This document shows, in pieces, positions 14,390 through 20,667 of a stretch of 20,667 nucleotides of DNA. Where the stretch lies: positions 1 to 20,667 of the forward strand of contig JBBSQD010000096.1 of NCBI GenBank assembly GCA_038258185.1, in the 5' to 3' direction. A model generated the notes under the pieces. That model was not told the origin of the DNA and searched no databases. It worked only from the letters and a program-made list of their open reading frames with translations. Positions within the stretch are counted from its first letter, which is position 1. Each line of letters starts with the position of its first letter. Source of the stretch: JAIOHN01 sp038258185. GTDB lineage: Bacteria; Chloroflexota; Anaerolineae; Aggregatilineales; Phototrophicaceae. The position numbers were made by a program, and so were the translations under genes.

Positions 14390-15430
14390 ATGACAAAAGT
14401 CACGGATAATCAGGTAACCGAGAGCCGTAAAGTCGATCATATTCGCATCAATCTTGAAAAAGATGTCAGTTTCCCCAACCTCACCACAGGACTTGAGAAA
14501 TATCGTTTTATGCATCAGGGCTTGCCTGAAATCGACCTCCGCCAAGTAGATTCTACCGTTCAGCTTTTCGGTAAAACAGTGTCCGCCCCTATCCTGATCT
14601 CATCCATGACCGGTGGGACGGAAATGGCCGCGAAAATCAATCGTAATCTGGCAGAAGCCGCTCAACAGCATGGCATCGCGATGGGTTTAGGATCGCAGCG
14701 TGCCGCCATTGAAAACGCGGATTTGGCCGCAAGCTATCAGGTACGCAAACTTGCACCGGATATATTGCTGTTTGCCAATATCGGCGCTGTACAATTCAAT
14801 TATGGCTATGGCCTGCCTGAATGCGAACGCGCGGTCGACATGGTTGGCGCGGATGCGCTCATCCTGCACTTTAATGTTTTGCAGGAAGCGGTACAACCCG
14901 AAGGGGATGTTAATTTCGCTGGCCTGCTCAACAAGGTAGAGCAAGTCTGTAAAGCAATCTCTGTTCCGGTGATTGCCAAAGAAGTCGGCTGGGGTTTCTC
15001 CGAAAAGAACGTGCGCGATCTGGCGAATGCCGGGGTATCAGCTATTGATGTCGCTGGTTCGGGTGGCACATCATGGAGCGAAGTGGAATATCACCGTGCG
15101 CCAACGGCTTTCCATGCGCGTGTAGCAGCCAGCTTTGCTAACTGGGGCATTCCCACCGCTGATGCTATTCTCTATGCAGTGGCTGGCGCACCCGATCTGC
15201 CGGTGATTGCGAGTGGTGGTCTACGTGATGGCATTGATATCGCTAAATGTGTCGCATTAGGCGCAACCCTTGGCGGATTAGCCGGGCCATTCCTGAAGGC
15301 AGCCGATGATTCGGTCGAGGCAGTCGATCAGCTTATTCGTGAATTAACCGCTCAATTTCGTATCGCTATGTTGTGTAGCGGTGTCCAAACCATCGCCGAG
15401 CTTCGCAATACACCGCTTTTGAAAGTGTAG
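14390..15430 (+). CDS. fni: Type 2 isopentenyl-diphosphate delta-isomerase
   Basis: The 346-residue FMN-dependent enzyme interconverts IPP and DMAPP, the C5 units of isoprenoids. It has the family features ESRKVDHIRI (11-20), ILISSMTGGTE (69-78), MGLGSQRAA, HFNVLQEAVQPEGDVNF (160-176, with the conserved Gln and Glu), VIAKEVGWG, VAGSGGTSW and ASGGLRDGIDIAK for flavin phosphate binding. Length is normal. AAGGAA at 14375-14380 precedes the ATG by 9 bases. The polyprenyl synthase gene follows after 9 bases, so this two-gene operon makes and elongates prenyl diphosphates, which could feed polyprenyl carriers, quinones or carotenoids. Confidence 0.95.
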   Translation: MTKVTDNQVTESRKVDHIRINLEKDVSFPNLTTGLEKYRFMHQGLPEIDLRQVDSTVQLFGKTVSAPILISSMTGGTEMAAKINRNLAEAAQQHGIAMGLGSQRAAIENADLAASYQVRKLAPDILLFANIGAVQFNYGYGLPECERAVDMVGADALILHFNVLQEAVQPEGDVNFAGLLNKVEQVCKAISVPVIAKEVGWGFSEKNVRDLANAGVSAIDVAGSGGTSWSEVEYHRAPTAFHARVAASFANWGIPTADAILYAVAGAPDLPVIASGGLRDGIDIAKCVALGATLGGLAGPFLKAADDSVEAVDQLIRELTAQFRIAMLCSGVQTIAELRNTPLLKV

Positions 15431-15439
15431 GGTTTATCT

Positions 15440-16456
15440 GTGTTTGACAATTTTATGCAACGTTATTCTGATGCGCTTGATACAACCATGCGTGAGACGG
15501 TTGATCTTTTACCTGCCGAGACGCCGGGTTTCGAAGTCATGAGCCGCTATCCTCTGGGATGGGTCAATCAAGACAACCAACCGCACGAACGCCAGACGGG
15601 CAAACGTATCCGCCCGATGTTTCTGTTGCTCTGTACCGAAGCAGCCGGTGGTGACTGGCAGCAGGCGCTTCCCGCCGCCAGTGCAGTGGAGTTAATTCAC
15701 AACTTTTCGCTGATTCACGATGATATTCAGGATGACAGCCCTATTCGTCATGGCCGTCCTACCGTCTGGAAAGTCTGGGGGGTGCCCAATGCCATTAATG
15801 CCGGTGATGTCCTGTTTAGTCTGGCCTATGCCAGCCTGAGTAATCTTTCAGAACGCGGTGTACCGGCAGAAATTATTCTGCAGGCCTGGAAGATTCTCAA
15901 TCACACCAATATTGAACTCACACGCGGTCAGCACCTGGACATGTATTTTGAAAAACAGGATCACGTCACCATTGAAGAATATGTGTCGATGATTAGCGGT
16001 AAGTCAGCGGCTTTGCTGTCGGCCTGCGCGGAAATAGGCGCATTGATTGCGACACAAGACAAGAATCTGGCCCAGCGCTATGCCGATTTTGCGCTTAATC
16101 TGGGCATCGCTTTCCAGATTCGTGACGATATCCTGGGGATCTGGGGCAATCCGGATGTCACTGGCAAATCGACAGCGACTGATATTGTCTCACGTAAGAA
16201 ATCGCTCCCAGTGCTGTATGGCCTTACCCAGAGTGACCGCTTGGCGACCATTTATCAGAAGCCAGAACTGACCGATGCCGATGTCGCTGAAGCAGTCACT
16301 ATCCTCGACTCACTGGATGCACAGGGTTACACGCGATCAATGGAAACCACATACTACGAAAGTGCTTTGACCGCACTTGATGGTGCCAATCCACAGGGGC
16401 AAGCGGCGAAATGGTTGCATCAGTTTGTAAATGCCCTGTTCGAACGCAATTATTAG
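15440..16456 (+). CDS. Polyprenyl diphosphate synthase (FPP/GGPP synthase-like)
   Basis: The 338-residue all-helical prenyltransferase has the first Asp-rich motif HDDIQDDSPIRHGRPT (Asp94, Asp95, Asp98) and a second motif FQIRDDILGIWG (Asp229, Asp230), with GKSTATDIVSRKKSLPVLY after it. GKRIRPMFLLL near residue 54-64 binds the IPP phosphate. The enzyme condenses IPP onto allylic diphosphates. Phe at the fifth position before the first motif, without a two-residue insertion, suggests a short product (C15-C20), but this is inference. The start is GTG 15440, 9 bases after fni. Its stop overlaps the hemW stop on the other strand by 4 bases. Confidence 0.92.
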   Translation: MFDNFMQRYSDALDTTMRETVDLLPAETPGFEVMSRYPLGWVNQDNQPHERQTGKRIRPMFLLLCTEAAGGDWQQALPAASAVELIHNFSLIHDDIQDDSPIRHGRPTVWKVWGVPNAINAGDVLFSLAYASLSNLSERGVPAEIILQAWKILNHTNIELTRGQHLDMYFEKQDHVTIEEYVSMISGKSAALLSACAEIGALIATQDKNLAQRYADFALNLGIAFQIRDDILGIWGNPDVTGKSTATDIVSRKKSLPVLYGLTQSDRLATIYQKPELTDADVAEAVTILDSLDAQGYTRSMETTYYESALTALDGANPQGQAAKWLHQFVNALFERNY

Positions 16457-17616
16457 ACCAGTTCGCGGAAAACCGTATTGCTCAATAGTCGGCCTTTTTG
16501 TGTGATGCGCAGGCTGTCCTGAGTAATTTCCAGCAGGTCATAATTCAGGTATTTTTCGACTGTGTCCTGGTGCAGTTCCAGCAGATCTGCACCGAAGCGC
16601 TTCTGGAATGTATCCAGATGAATGCCTTCCTGTGTCAGTCGCAGCCCCATGATCAGAGTTTCGGCAATCTCCCCTCCCCTATCGACTTTCACGGACTCAG
16701 CAGTGGCCGGTGTGAGGGGGAAAGTATATTCACCCTGAACATTTTGCAGGGATTTAATATAGCGTTGCGGGGATAACAGCATAGAATAACGCACACCGTC
16801 CGCGTAACCATGCGCGCCGGGACCTAACCCGACATATGGCAGATTGCGCCAGTATTGTAAGTTATGCTGGCACATAAAGCCCGGTCTGGACCAGTTGCTG
16901 ATTTCGTACTGGCTAAAACCCGACTGGCCCAGCTTTTCAGTCGCCACTTCGTACATATCCGCGGCCAGGTCATCATCCGGCATGGGCAAACGGCCCGTAT
17001 CAACCCATTCCTTCATCGGGGTACCCTCTTCCAGCCCCAGCGCATATAACGAGATATGATCGGGCTGGAGGGTAAGCATCTGGGATAAAGTCCATTCCCA
17101 GTGATCGAGCGTTTGGTGAGGAATGCCGTAAATCAGGTCAAGATTGATATTATCAAACCCGGCACGACGCGCCGCAGTCATGGCACCGGCCAGTTCATCA
17201 TTGTCATGACGACGGGCGAATAATTTAAGCTCATGGTCGTTGGCGGATTGCATACCGAGGCTGAGACGATTGATCCCTGTTGTACGGATAGCGGTGATAT
17301 AGTCCGCAGAAATATCGTTGGGATTGGCTTCGATGCTGATCTCAGCATCAGACGCGACATCAAACACAGTATGTAAAGCCTGCAAAATCCGCTGGAACTG
17401 TTCAGGTGTAAGCATGCTGGGGGTGCCGCCGCCAAAGAAGATTGTATGGACTGGCAAACCCGTCTGACTGGCGCCGACTATATGAATTTCACGAATCAGC
17501 GCCTCCACGAAAGGTTCAATCAAGGTCTCTAGCTTAGTATAAGTATTAAAGGCACAATACGTACACTTGGTGCGACAAAACGGGATATGTAAATAAATCG
17601 CGTGTGGAGTCGTCAT
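16453..17616 (-). CDS. hemW: Radical SAM heme chaperone HemW
   Basis: The 387-residue product starts with YLHIPFCRTKCTYCAFNTY: Cys14, Cys18 and Cys21 form the CxxxCxxC [4Fe-4S] site, and the residue pattern CxF after it separates HemW from true coproporphyrinogen dehydrogenase HemN. FFGGGTPSML, SIEANPNDIS, RLSLGMQS, DLIYGIPHQT, HNLQYW, GLGPGAHGY and the C-terminal HemW domain are all present. HemW binds heme and passes it to respiratory proteins; it is not a porphyrinogen oxidase. The ATG at 17616 has no clear Shine-Dalgarno sequence. The gene is divergent from the kinase gene and convergent with the prenyl synthase gene, overlapping it by 4 bases. Confidence 0.93.
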   Translation of the reverse strand: MTTPHAIYLHIPFCRTKCTYCAFNTYTKLETLIEPFVEALIREIHIVGASQTGLPVHTIFFGGGTPSMLTPEQFQRILQALHTVFDVASDAEISIEANPNDISADYITAIRTTGINRLSLGMQSANDHELKLFARRHDNDELAGAMTAARRAGFDNINLDLIYGIPHQTLDHWEWTLSQMLTLQPDHISLYALGLEEGTPMKEWVDTGRLPMPDDDLAADMYEVATEKLGQSGFSQYEISNWSRPGFMCQHNLQYWRNLPYVGLGPGAHGYADGVRYSMLLSPQRYIKSLQNVQGEYTFPLTPATAESVKVDRGGEIAETLIMGLRLTQEGIHLDTFQKRFGADLLELHQDTVEKYLNYDLLEITQDSLRITQKGRLLSNTVFRELV

Positions 17617-17737
17617 ACTATAAAACGCAGTCAGCTAAATAACGTTAATTGCAGTATTGTCCCAGCTTAAATATAATTATTCAATACGTCATTATCATTT
17701 ATACTACATACATACCCGTAAGTTCAAAGGCGCAGCC
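17617..17737. promoter_or_regulatory. Divergent intergenic region hemW / kinase
   Basis: This 121-base AT-rich gap carries TATAAT at 17672-17677 with only a weak TTGCAG at 17649-17654 (17-base spacing), and TATACT at 17700-17705, both directed toward the kinase gene. No clear hemW promoter or inverted repeat was seen. Confidence 0.35.
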
Positions 17738-19663
17738 ATGCCGGAAACAACTCAATTCGCTGGAATGGATACAGGAAATGTCAGTGGTAGTTCACTCCAG
17801 GCTAACACAGTACTGCTGAATCGTTATAAAATTCTCGGGGTTCTCGGTGGAGGTGGTCAGGGTTCTGTCTATCAGGCCCGTGATCTGAATTTCCCTGATG
17901 TTCGCAAATTAGTCGCGGTGAAGGAAATGCTGAACCCGGCGACTGATCCGAATTTGCGTTCATCAACACTGAAGACTTTTCAACGTGAGGCTAATATCCT
18001 CGCCACACTCAGTCACCATGCTATCCCCAAGATTTTTGATTTCTTCGATCAGAATGACCGGGCTTATCTGGTGATGGAATATATTAACGGCAGTGATCTC
18101 GAACTGATCCTGTCCAAAACCAAGGATCTGCCAGTCGATAAGATTATCGAATGGGCGATTGATCTGTGTGATGTGCTCGATTATCTGCACAACAATAAGC
18201 CAGAGCCGATTATCTTCCGCGATATGAAGCCCTCCAACGTGATGATCGACAGCCTCGGCAAAGTCCGCTTGATTGACTTTGGTATCGCCAAGGCGTTTAT
18301 ACCCAATGTCAAAAACACGATGATCGGCACTGAGGGGTATTCCGCACCAGAGCAGTATCGCGGTAATGTCACACCTTCAAGCGACATCTACAGCCTCGGC
18401 GCGACGCTGCATCATGTATTGACACGGCGCGATCCTCGTCTGGAGCCACCGTTTAGCTTTTCCGAGCGCGCAATTACCGATCTGAACCCGAAAGCTCCGG
18501 CTGAATTGGTCGAGATTGTCGATAGAGCCATCAGCTTCGAGCCGGATAAGCGTTTCCAATCATGCGCAGAGATGAAAGGCGCGTTAGAGCGGTTGCGCTA
18601 TCGCCCGTTAAATGCGCCGATCAGCGTCAGCAATAATGGCCGTCCAGCAGATGGTACCGGTTTCTTCGATGGTATGGAGAAAAGCGGTCAGCCAGAACCA
18701 CGCTGGAAGTTCAAAACAGAAGATGAAATCCGCTGCAGCCCCACTTCGTACCGTGATATGGCCTTTATCGGCTCTTACGATACCAATGTCTGGGCCGTCA
18801 ATCTCGAAAATGGCGAATTCATCTGGAAGTATGCCACCAATGCCGGCATCGCATCATCCCCTATTGTGGATGATGAGAGTAAGCTGGTATTATTTGGGTC
18901 AGAAGATCACTCCTTCAACGCCGTAGATTATCGTAATGGGCGCATCAACTGGTCGTACACGACGCGGGATCGCATTCGCGGTACAGCGCGTGTCGCACAC
19001 AGTCGTGTCTTCTTTGGTAGCGATGATGGTCGTCTCTATGCCCTGATGACCTCCAACGGGCGTTTCCTGTGGTCACATGATATGGGCGCGCCGATCCGCG
19101 GCTGTCCATTTGTCACCAATGAGCTGATTATTGTCGGCTCGGAGTCGGGTGATATTGTCGCTCTTGAGCTTTCCGGCAACCGTAAATGGGGTTTCCGTGC
19201 CAAGCGAAATGTGAATTCATCGCCATTCGTTGATCCTGTGGAAGGCATGTGTTATATCGGTTCATCGGATAATCACATGTATGCCTTGGATGCGACCAGT
19301 GGTTATAGCTCCTGGCGTTTCCGTACAGCTGGCCCTATTATTTCATCACCGACTGCTGCGGATGGCTTACTGTATTTTGGCTCTGCCGATGGAAACCTGT
19401 ATGCACTTAATGCACAGACTTCCAAGGAGAAGTGGAAATTCAATACCTCCAAGCCCATCATCTCATCGCCTATTGTGCATAAGGGCGCAGTCTATTTTGG
19501 TGGTACGGATGAATATTTCTACTGTATCGATGCGCTGTCGGGCAAAGAACGCTGGAAGTATAAAACCGAAGGTGCCATCACCTCTACGCCGCATATCGCA
19601 GGGGATTTGATTTTATTTGGTTCGATGGATAAAACATTATATGCCCTGCCACTGGTAGGTTAG
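17738..19663 (+). CDS. Serine/threonine protein kinase with C-terminal PQQ-like beta-propeller
   Basis: The chosen start is ATG 17738, giving 641 residues; a TTG at 17657 would add 27 residues across the promoter region. The Hanks-type kinase domain (about 30-290) has the glycine loop LGGGGQGSVYQ (Gly37 on), VAVKEM with Lys62, IIFRDMKPSNVMI with catalytic Asp162 (Phe replaces the His of HRD), IDFGIAK with Asp180, and GTEGYSAPEQY. Residues 323-641 form eight repeats of about 40 residues of the PQQ/quinoprotein type: W(K/R)(F/Y)xT, then SSP, then (Y/F)FGSxDxxLYAL, then G(K/R). No membrane helix lies between the two parts, so the whole protein looks cytoplasmic, unlike most PknB-type kinases. 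The propeller may bind a partner or ligand that controls the kinase. A PP2C gene follows after 25 bases, the natural antagonist. A ribosome binding site is weak (AAAGG). Confidence 0.9.
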   Translation: MPETTQFAGMDTGNVSGSSLQANTVLLNRYKILGVLGGGGQGSVYQARDLNFPDVRKLVAVKEMLNPATDPNLRSSTLKTFQREANILATLSHHAIPKIFDFFDQNDRAYLVMEYINGSDLELILSKTKDLPVDKIIEWAIDLCDVLDYLHNNKPEPIIFRDMKPSNVMIDSLGKVRLIDFGIAKAFIPNVKNTMIGTEGYSAPEQYRGNVTPSSDIYSLGATLHHVLTRRDPRLEPPFSFSERAITDLNPKAPAELVEIVDRAISFEPDKRFQSCAEMKGALERLRYRPLNAPISVSNNGRPADGTGFFDGMEKSGQPEPRWKFKTEDEIRCSPTSYRDMAFIGSYDTNVWAVNLENGEFIWKYATNAGIASSPIVDDESKLVLFGSEDHSFNAVDYRNGRINWSYTTRDRIRGTARVAHSRVFFGSDDGRLYALMTSNGRFLWSHDMGAPIRGCPFVTNELIIVGSESGDIVALELSGNRKWGFRAKRNVNSSPFVDPVEGMCYIGSSDNHMYALDATSGYSSWRFRTAGPIISSPTAADGLLYFGSADGNLYALNAQTSKEKWKFNTSKPIISSPIVHKGAVYFGGTDEYFYCIDALSGKERWKYKTEGAITSTPHIAGDLILFGSMDKTLYALPLVG

Positions 19664-19688
19664 TCCCTCAAAATTGGAGTCTGTGCAT

Positions 19689-20667
19689 ATGGATTTATTT
19701 CGCCGTCTCTTCAGCCAATCTGGTTCGGAGCAAGATGATCACCCATCCGAAGTTGTGAATTCACGCGCTTCGGAGGATGAGAAGATACAAACCGCCCCTG
19801 CGAATTTACCGGGGCATGTCTCCGAAATCATTACCCAGGAAATACCGTCACAGGAAACGATTGAAACGGCTGTAGCTGACGGTGCAACGCGTCCTTTGCC
19901 GCTGGAAACAGTGATTTCGACCAAAAACGAGCATCTCATCTTCGGGCAGTCGACCGATATAGGCATGGTGAGGAACAATAATCAGGACTCGGTTTTCTCC
20001 TTTTTCTCCACCAGCCGCAGCGTCGAGGAAAGACCGGATTTCGGTCTTTTTATTGTTGCGGATGGCATGGGCGGGCATCATGATGGTGAGAAAGCCTCAG
20101 CCATTGCCGCTAAAACGGTCGCCGCATATGTGACTCATAAGTTTTACCTGCCCATGATTACTGGCGATGACAGCAATTCTGCACAGCCCATCATTGAAAC
20201 ATTGATCAATGCTGTGCAGAAAGCAAATCACGAGATCATTAATCAGATACCCGAAGGCGGCACGACGCTTAGCGCGGCTGCGGTGGTGGGTGATCTGGCC
20301 TATGTCGTGCATGTGGGGGATAGTCGTATCTATCTCATCACAAAAGATGGCTGTGAGCAGATTACCCGCGACCATTCTCTGGTTCAACGTCTGATTGAGC
20401 TGGATCAGTTAACCAAAGAAGAAGCCAAAGATCATCCACAGACCAATGTGCTGTACCGCGCCCTGGGACAAAGTGAAAGCGTCGAGGTTGATGCCATGAC
20501 GCGCCGCCTGCCCCCCAATTCGCGCCTTTTAATCTGTAGTGATGGATTGTGGAATCTGGTCAGCGAAAAAGAAATTACAGAAATTGTAATGAGTCATAAT
20601 GACCCTCAGGAAGCCTGTGATAAATTGGTTGCCTTTGCGAACACACGTGGTGGTAAAGATAACATCA
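19689..20667 (+). CDS. PP2C-family Ser/Thr protein phosphatase (3' partial)
   Basis: The reading frame is open to the window edge, so the gene is cut; 326 codons are visible. GGAG at 19676-19679 supports ATG 19689. Residues 1-85 are polar, acidic and low in hydrophobic content, probably a flexible tail. The PP2C domain begins at about residue 86: GQSTDIGMVRNNNQD (Asp100), VADGMGGH (Asp125), GGTTLSAAAV, HVGDSRIYL (Asp211), HSLVQRLIE, ALGQ, ICSDGLWNLV (Asp285), and GGKDNI with Asp324, all the metal-binding positions of the family. It hydrolyses phospho-Ser/Thr with Mn2+ or Mg2+ in the cytoplasm. It lies directly after the kinase-propeller gene and probably reverses its phosphorylation. Only the last few family residues should be missing, unless a C-terminal domain follows. 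Confidence 0.93.
   Translation, partial: MDLFRRLFSQSGSEQDDHPSEVVNSRASEDEKIQTAPANLPGHVSEIITQEIPSQETIETAVADGATRPLPLETVISTKNEHLIFGQSTDIGMVRNNNQDSVFSFFSTSRSVEERPDFGLFIVADGMGGHHDGEKASAIAAKTVAAYVTHKFYLPMITGDDSNSAQPIIETLINAVQKANHEIINQIPEGGTTLSAAAVVGDLAYVVHVGDSRIYLITKDGCEQITRDHSLVQRLIELDQLTKEEAKDHPQTNVLYRALGQSESVEVDAMTRRLPPNSRLLICSDGLWNLVSEKEITEIVMSHNDPQEACDKLVAFANTRGGKDNI

Noticed and set aside
14237..14545. N-terminal extension of the acpP reading frame on the minus strand (181 residues in total)
   Set aside because: It crosses the divergent promoters and the 5' end of fni. The standard ACP N-terminus and a strong ribosome binding site support a start at 14236.
17657..17737. 27-residue N-terminal extension of the kinase from a TTG codon
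   Set aside because: The stretch is AT-rich, contains TATAAT and TATACT elements, is rich in Tyr/His/Lys unlike the rest, and has no ribosome binding site.
1..20667. CRISPR arrays, tRNA genes, insertion sequences or phage attachment sites
   Set aside because: Looked for but not seen. The only tandem repeats are protein-coding (PKD and propeller repeats), and no transposase or integrase is encoded.

Overview
The window looks like a chromosomal segment of a free-living, probably monoderm bacterium. The best guess is a member of the Chloroflexota, such as an Anaerolineae-like lineage. This is inference from the gene mix: PKD/SGNH surface proteins, Wzy_C-type ligases, a type 2 IPP isomerase next to a polyprenyl synthase, a ChlI-type ATPase, and a kinase-propeller next to a PP2C phosphatase. 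No marker gene settles the taxonomy. Base composition is balanced and even by eye. There are no tRNA or rRNA genes, insertion sequences, prophage genes or CRISPR arrays that I can see. Coding density is very high and no gene-free gap exceeds about 160 bases.

Region 1 (1-6451) is extracytoplasmic. It holds the 3' part of a PKD-repeat/SGNH-like surface protein, a terminator-like hairpin, a lipoprotein with DUF348/G5-like modules and a TolB-like beta-propeller, and, 3 bases later, a 1044-residue fusion of a glycosidase-like barrel to an O-antigen-ligase-type membrane domain. In both the SGNH and the glycosidase domain a residue expected to be catalytic appears substituted. Region 2 (6452-11239) has a macro-domain gene with its own promoter-like sequence, then a tightly overlapped operon for glycan synthesis: UDP-xylose-synthase-like SDR, a second Wzy_C ligase/polymerase, a GtrA-like membrane protein and a GT4 glycosyltransferase. 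Together these regions suggest a surface polysaccharide or glycoprotein-glycan assembly locus.

Region 3 (11240-13961) is a second compact operon behind an extended -10 promoter: a small beta-flower-like protein, a hotdog thioesterase, a ChlI/BchI-type AAA+ ATPase without ChlD/ChlH partners, and an unrecognised membrane protein. Region 4 (13962-17616) is housekeeping and lipid metabolism. acpP (minus) and fni (plus) diverge from a shared 153-base promoter region, fni is followed by a polyprenyl diphosphate synthase, and that gene meets hemW (minus) tail to tail with a 4-base overlap.

Region 5 (17617-20667) is a signalling pair: a soluble Ser/Thr kinase fused to eight PQQ-like propeller repeats, followed after 25 bases by a PP2C-family phosphatase cut by the window edge just after its final metal-binding DN motif.

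The most unusual item is the apparently nucleophile-less glycosidase/O-antigen-ligase fusion with its partner lipoprotein. Next are the cytoplasmic-looking kinase-propeller and the beta-flower/thioesterase/ChlI operon.
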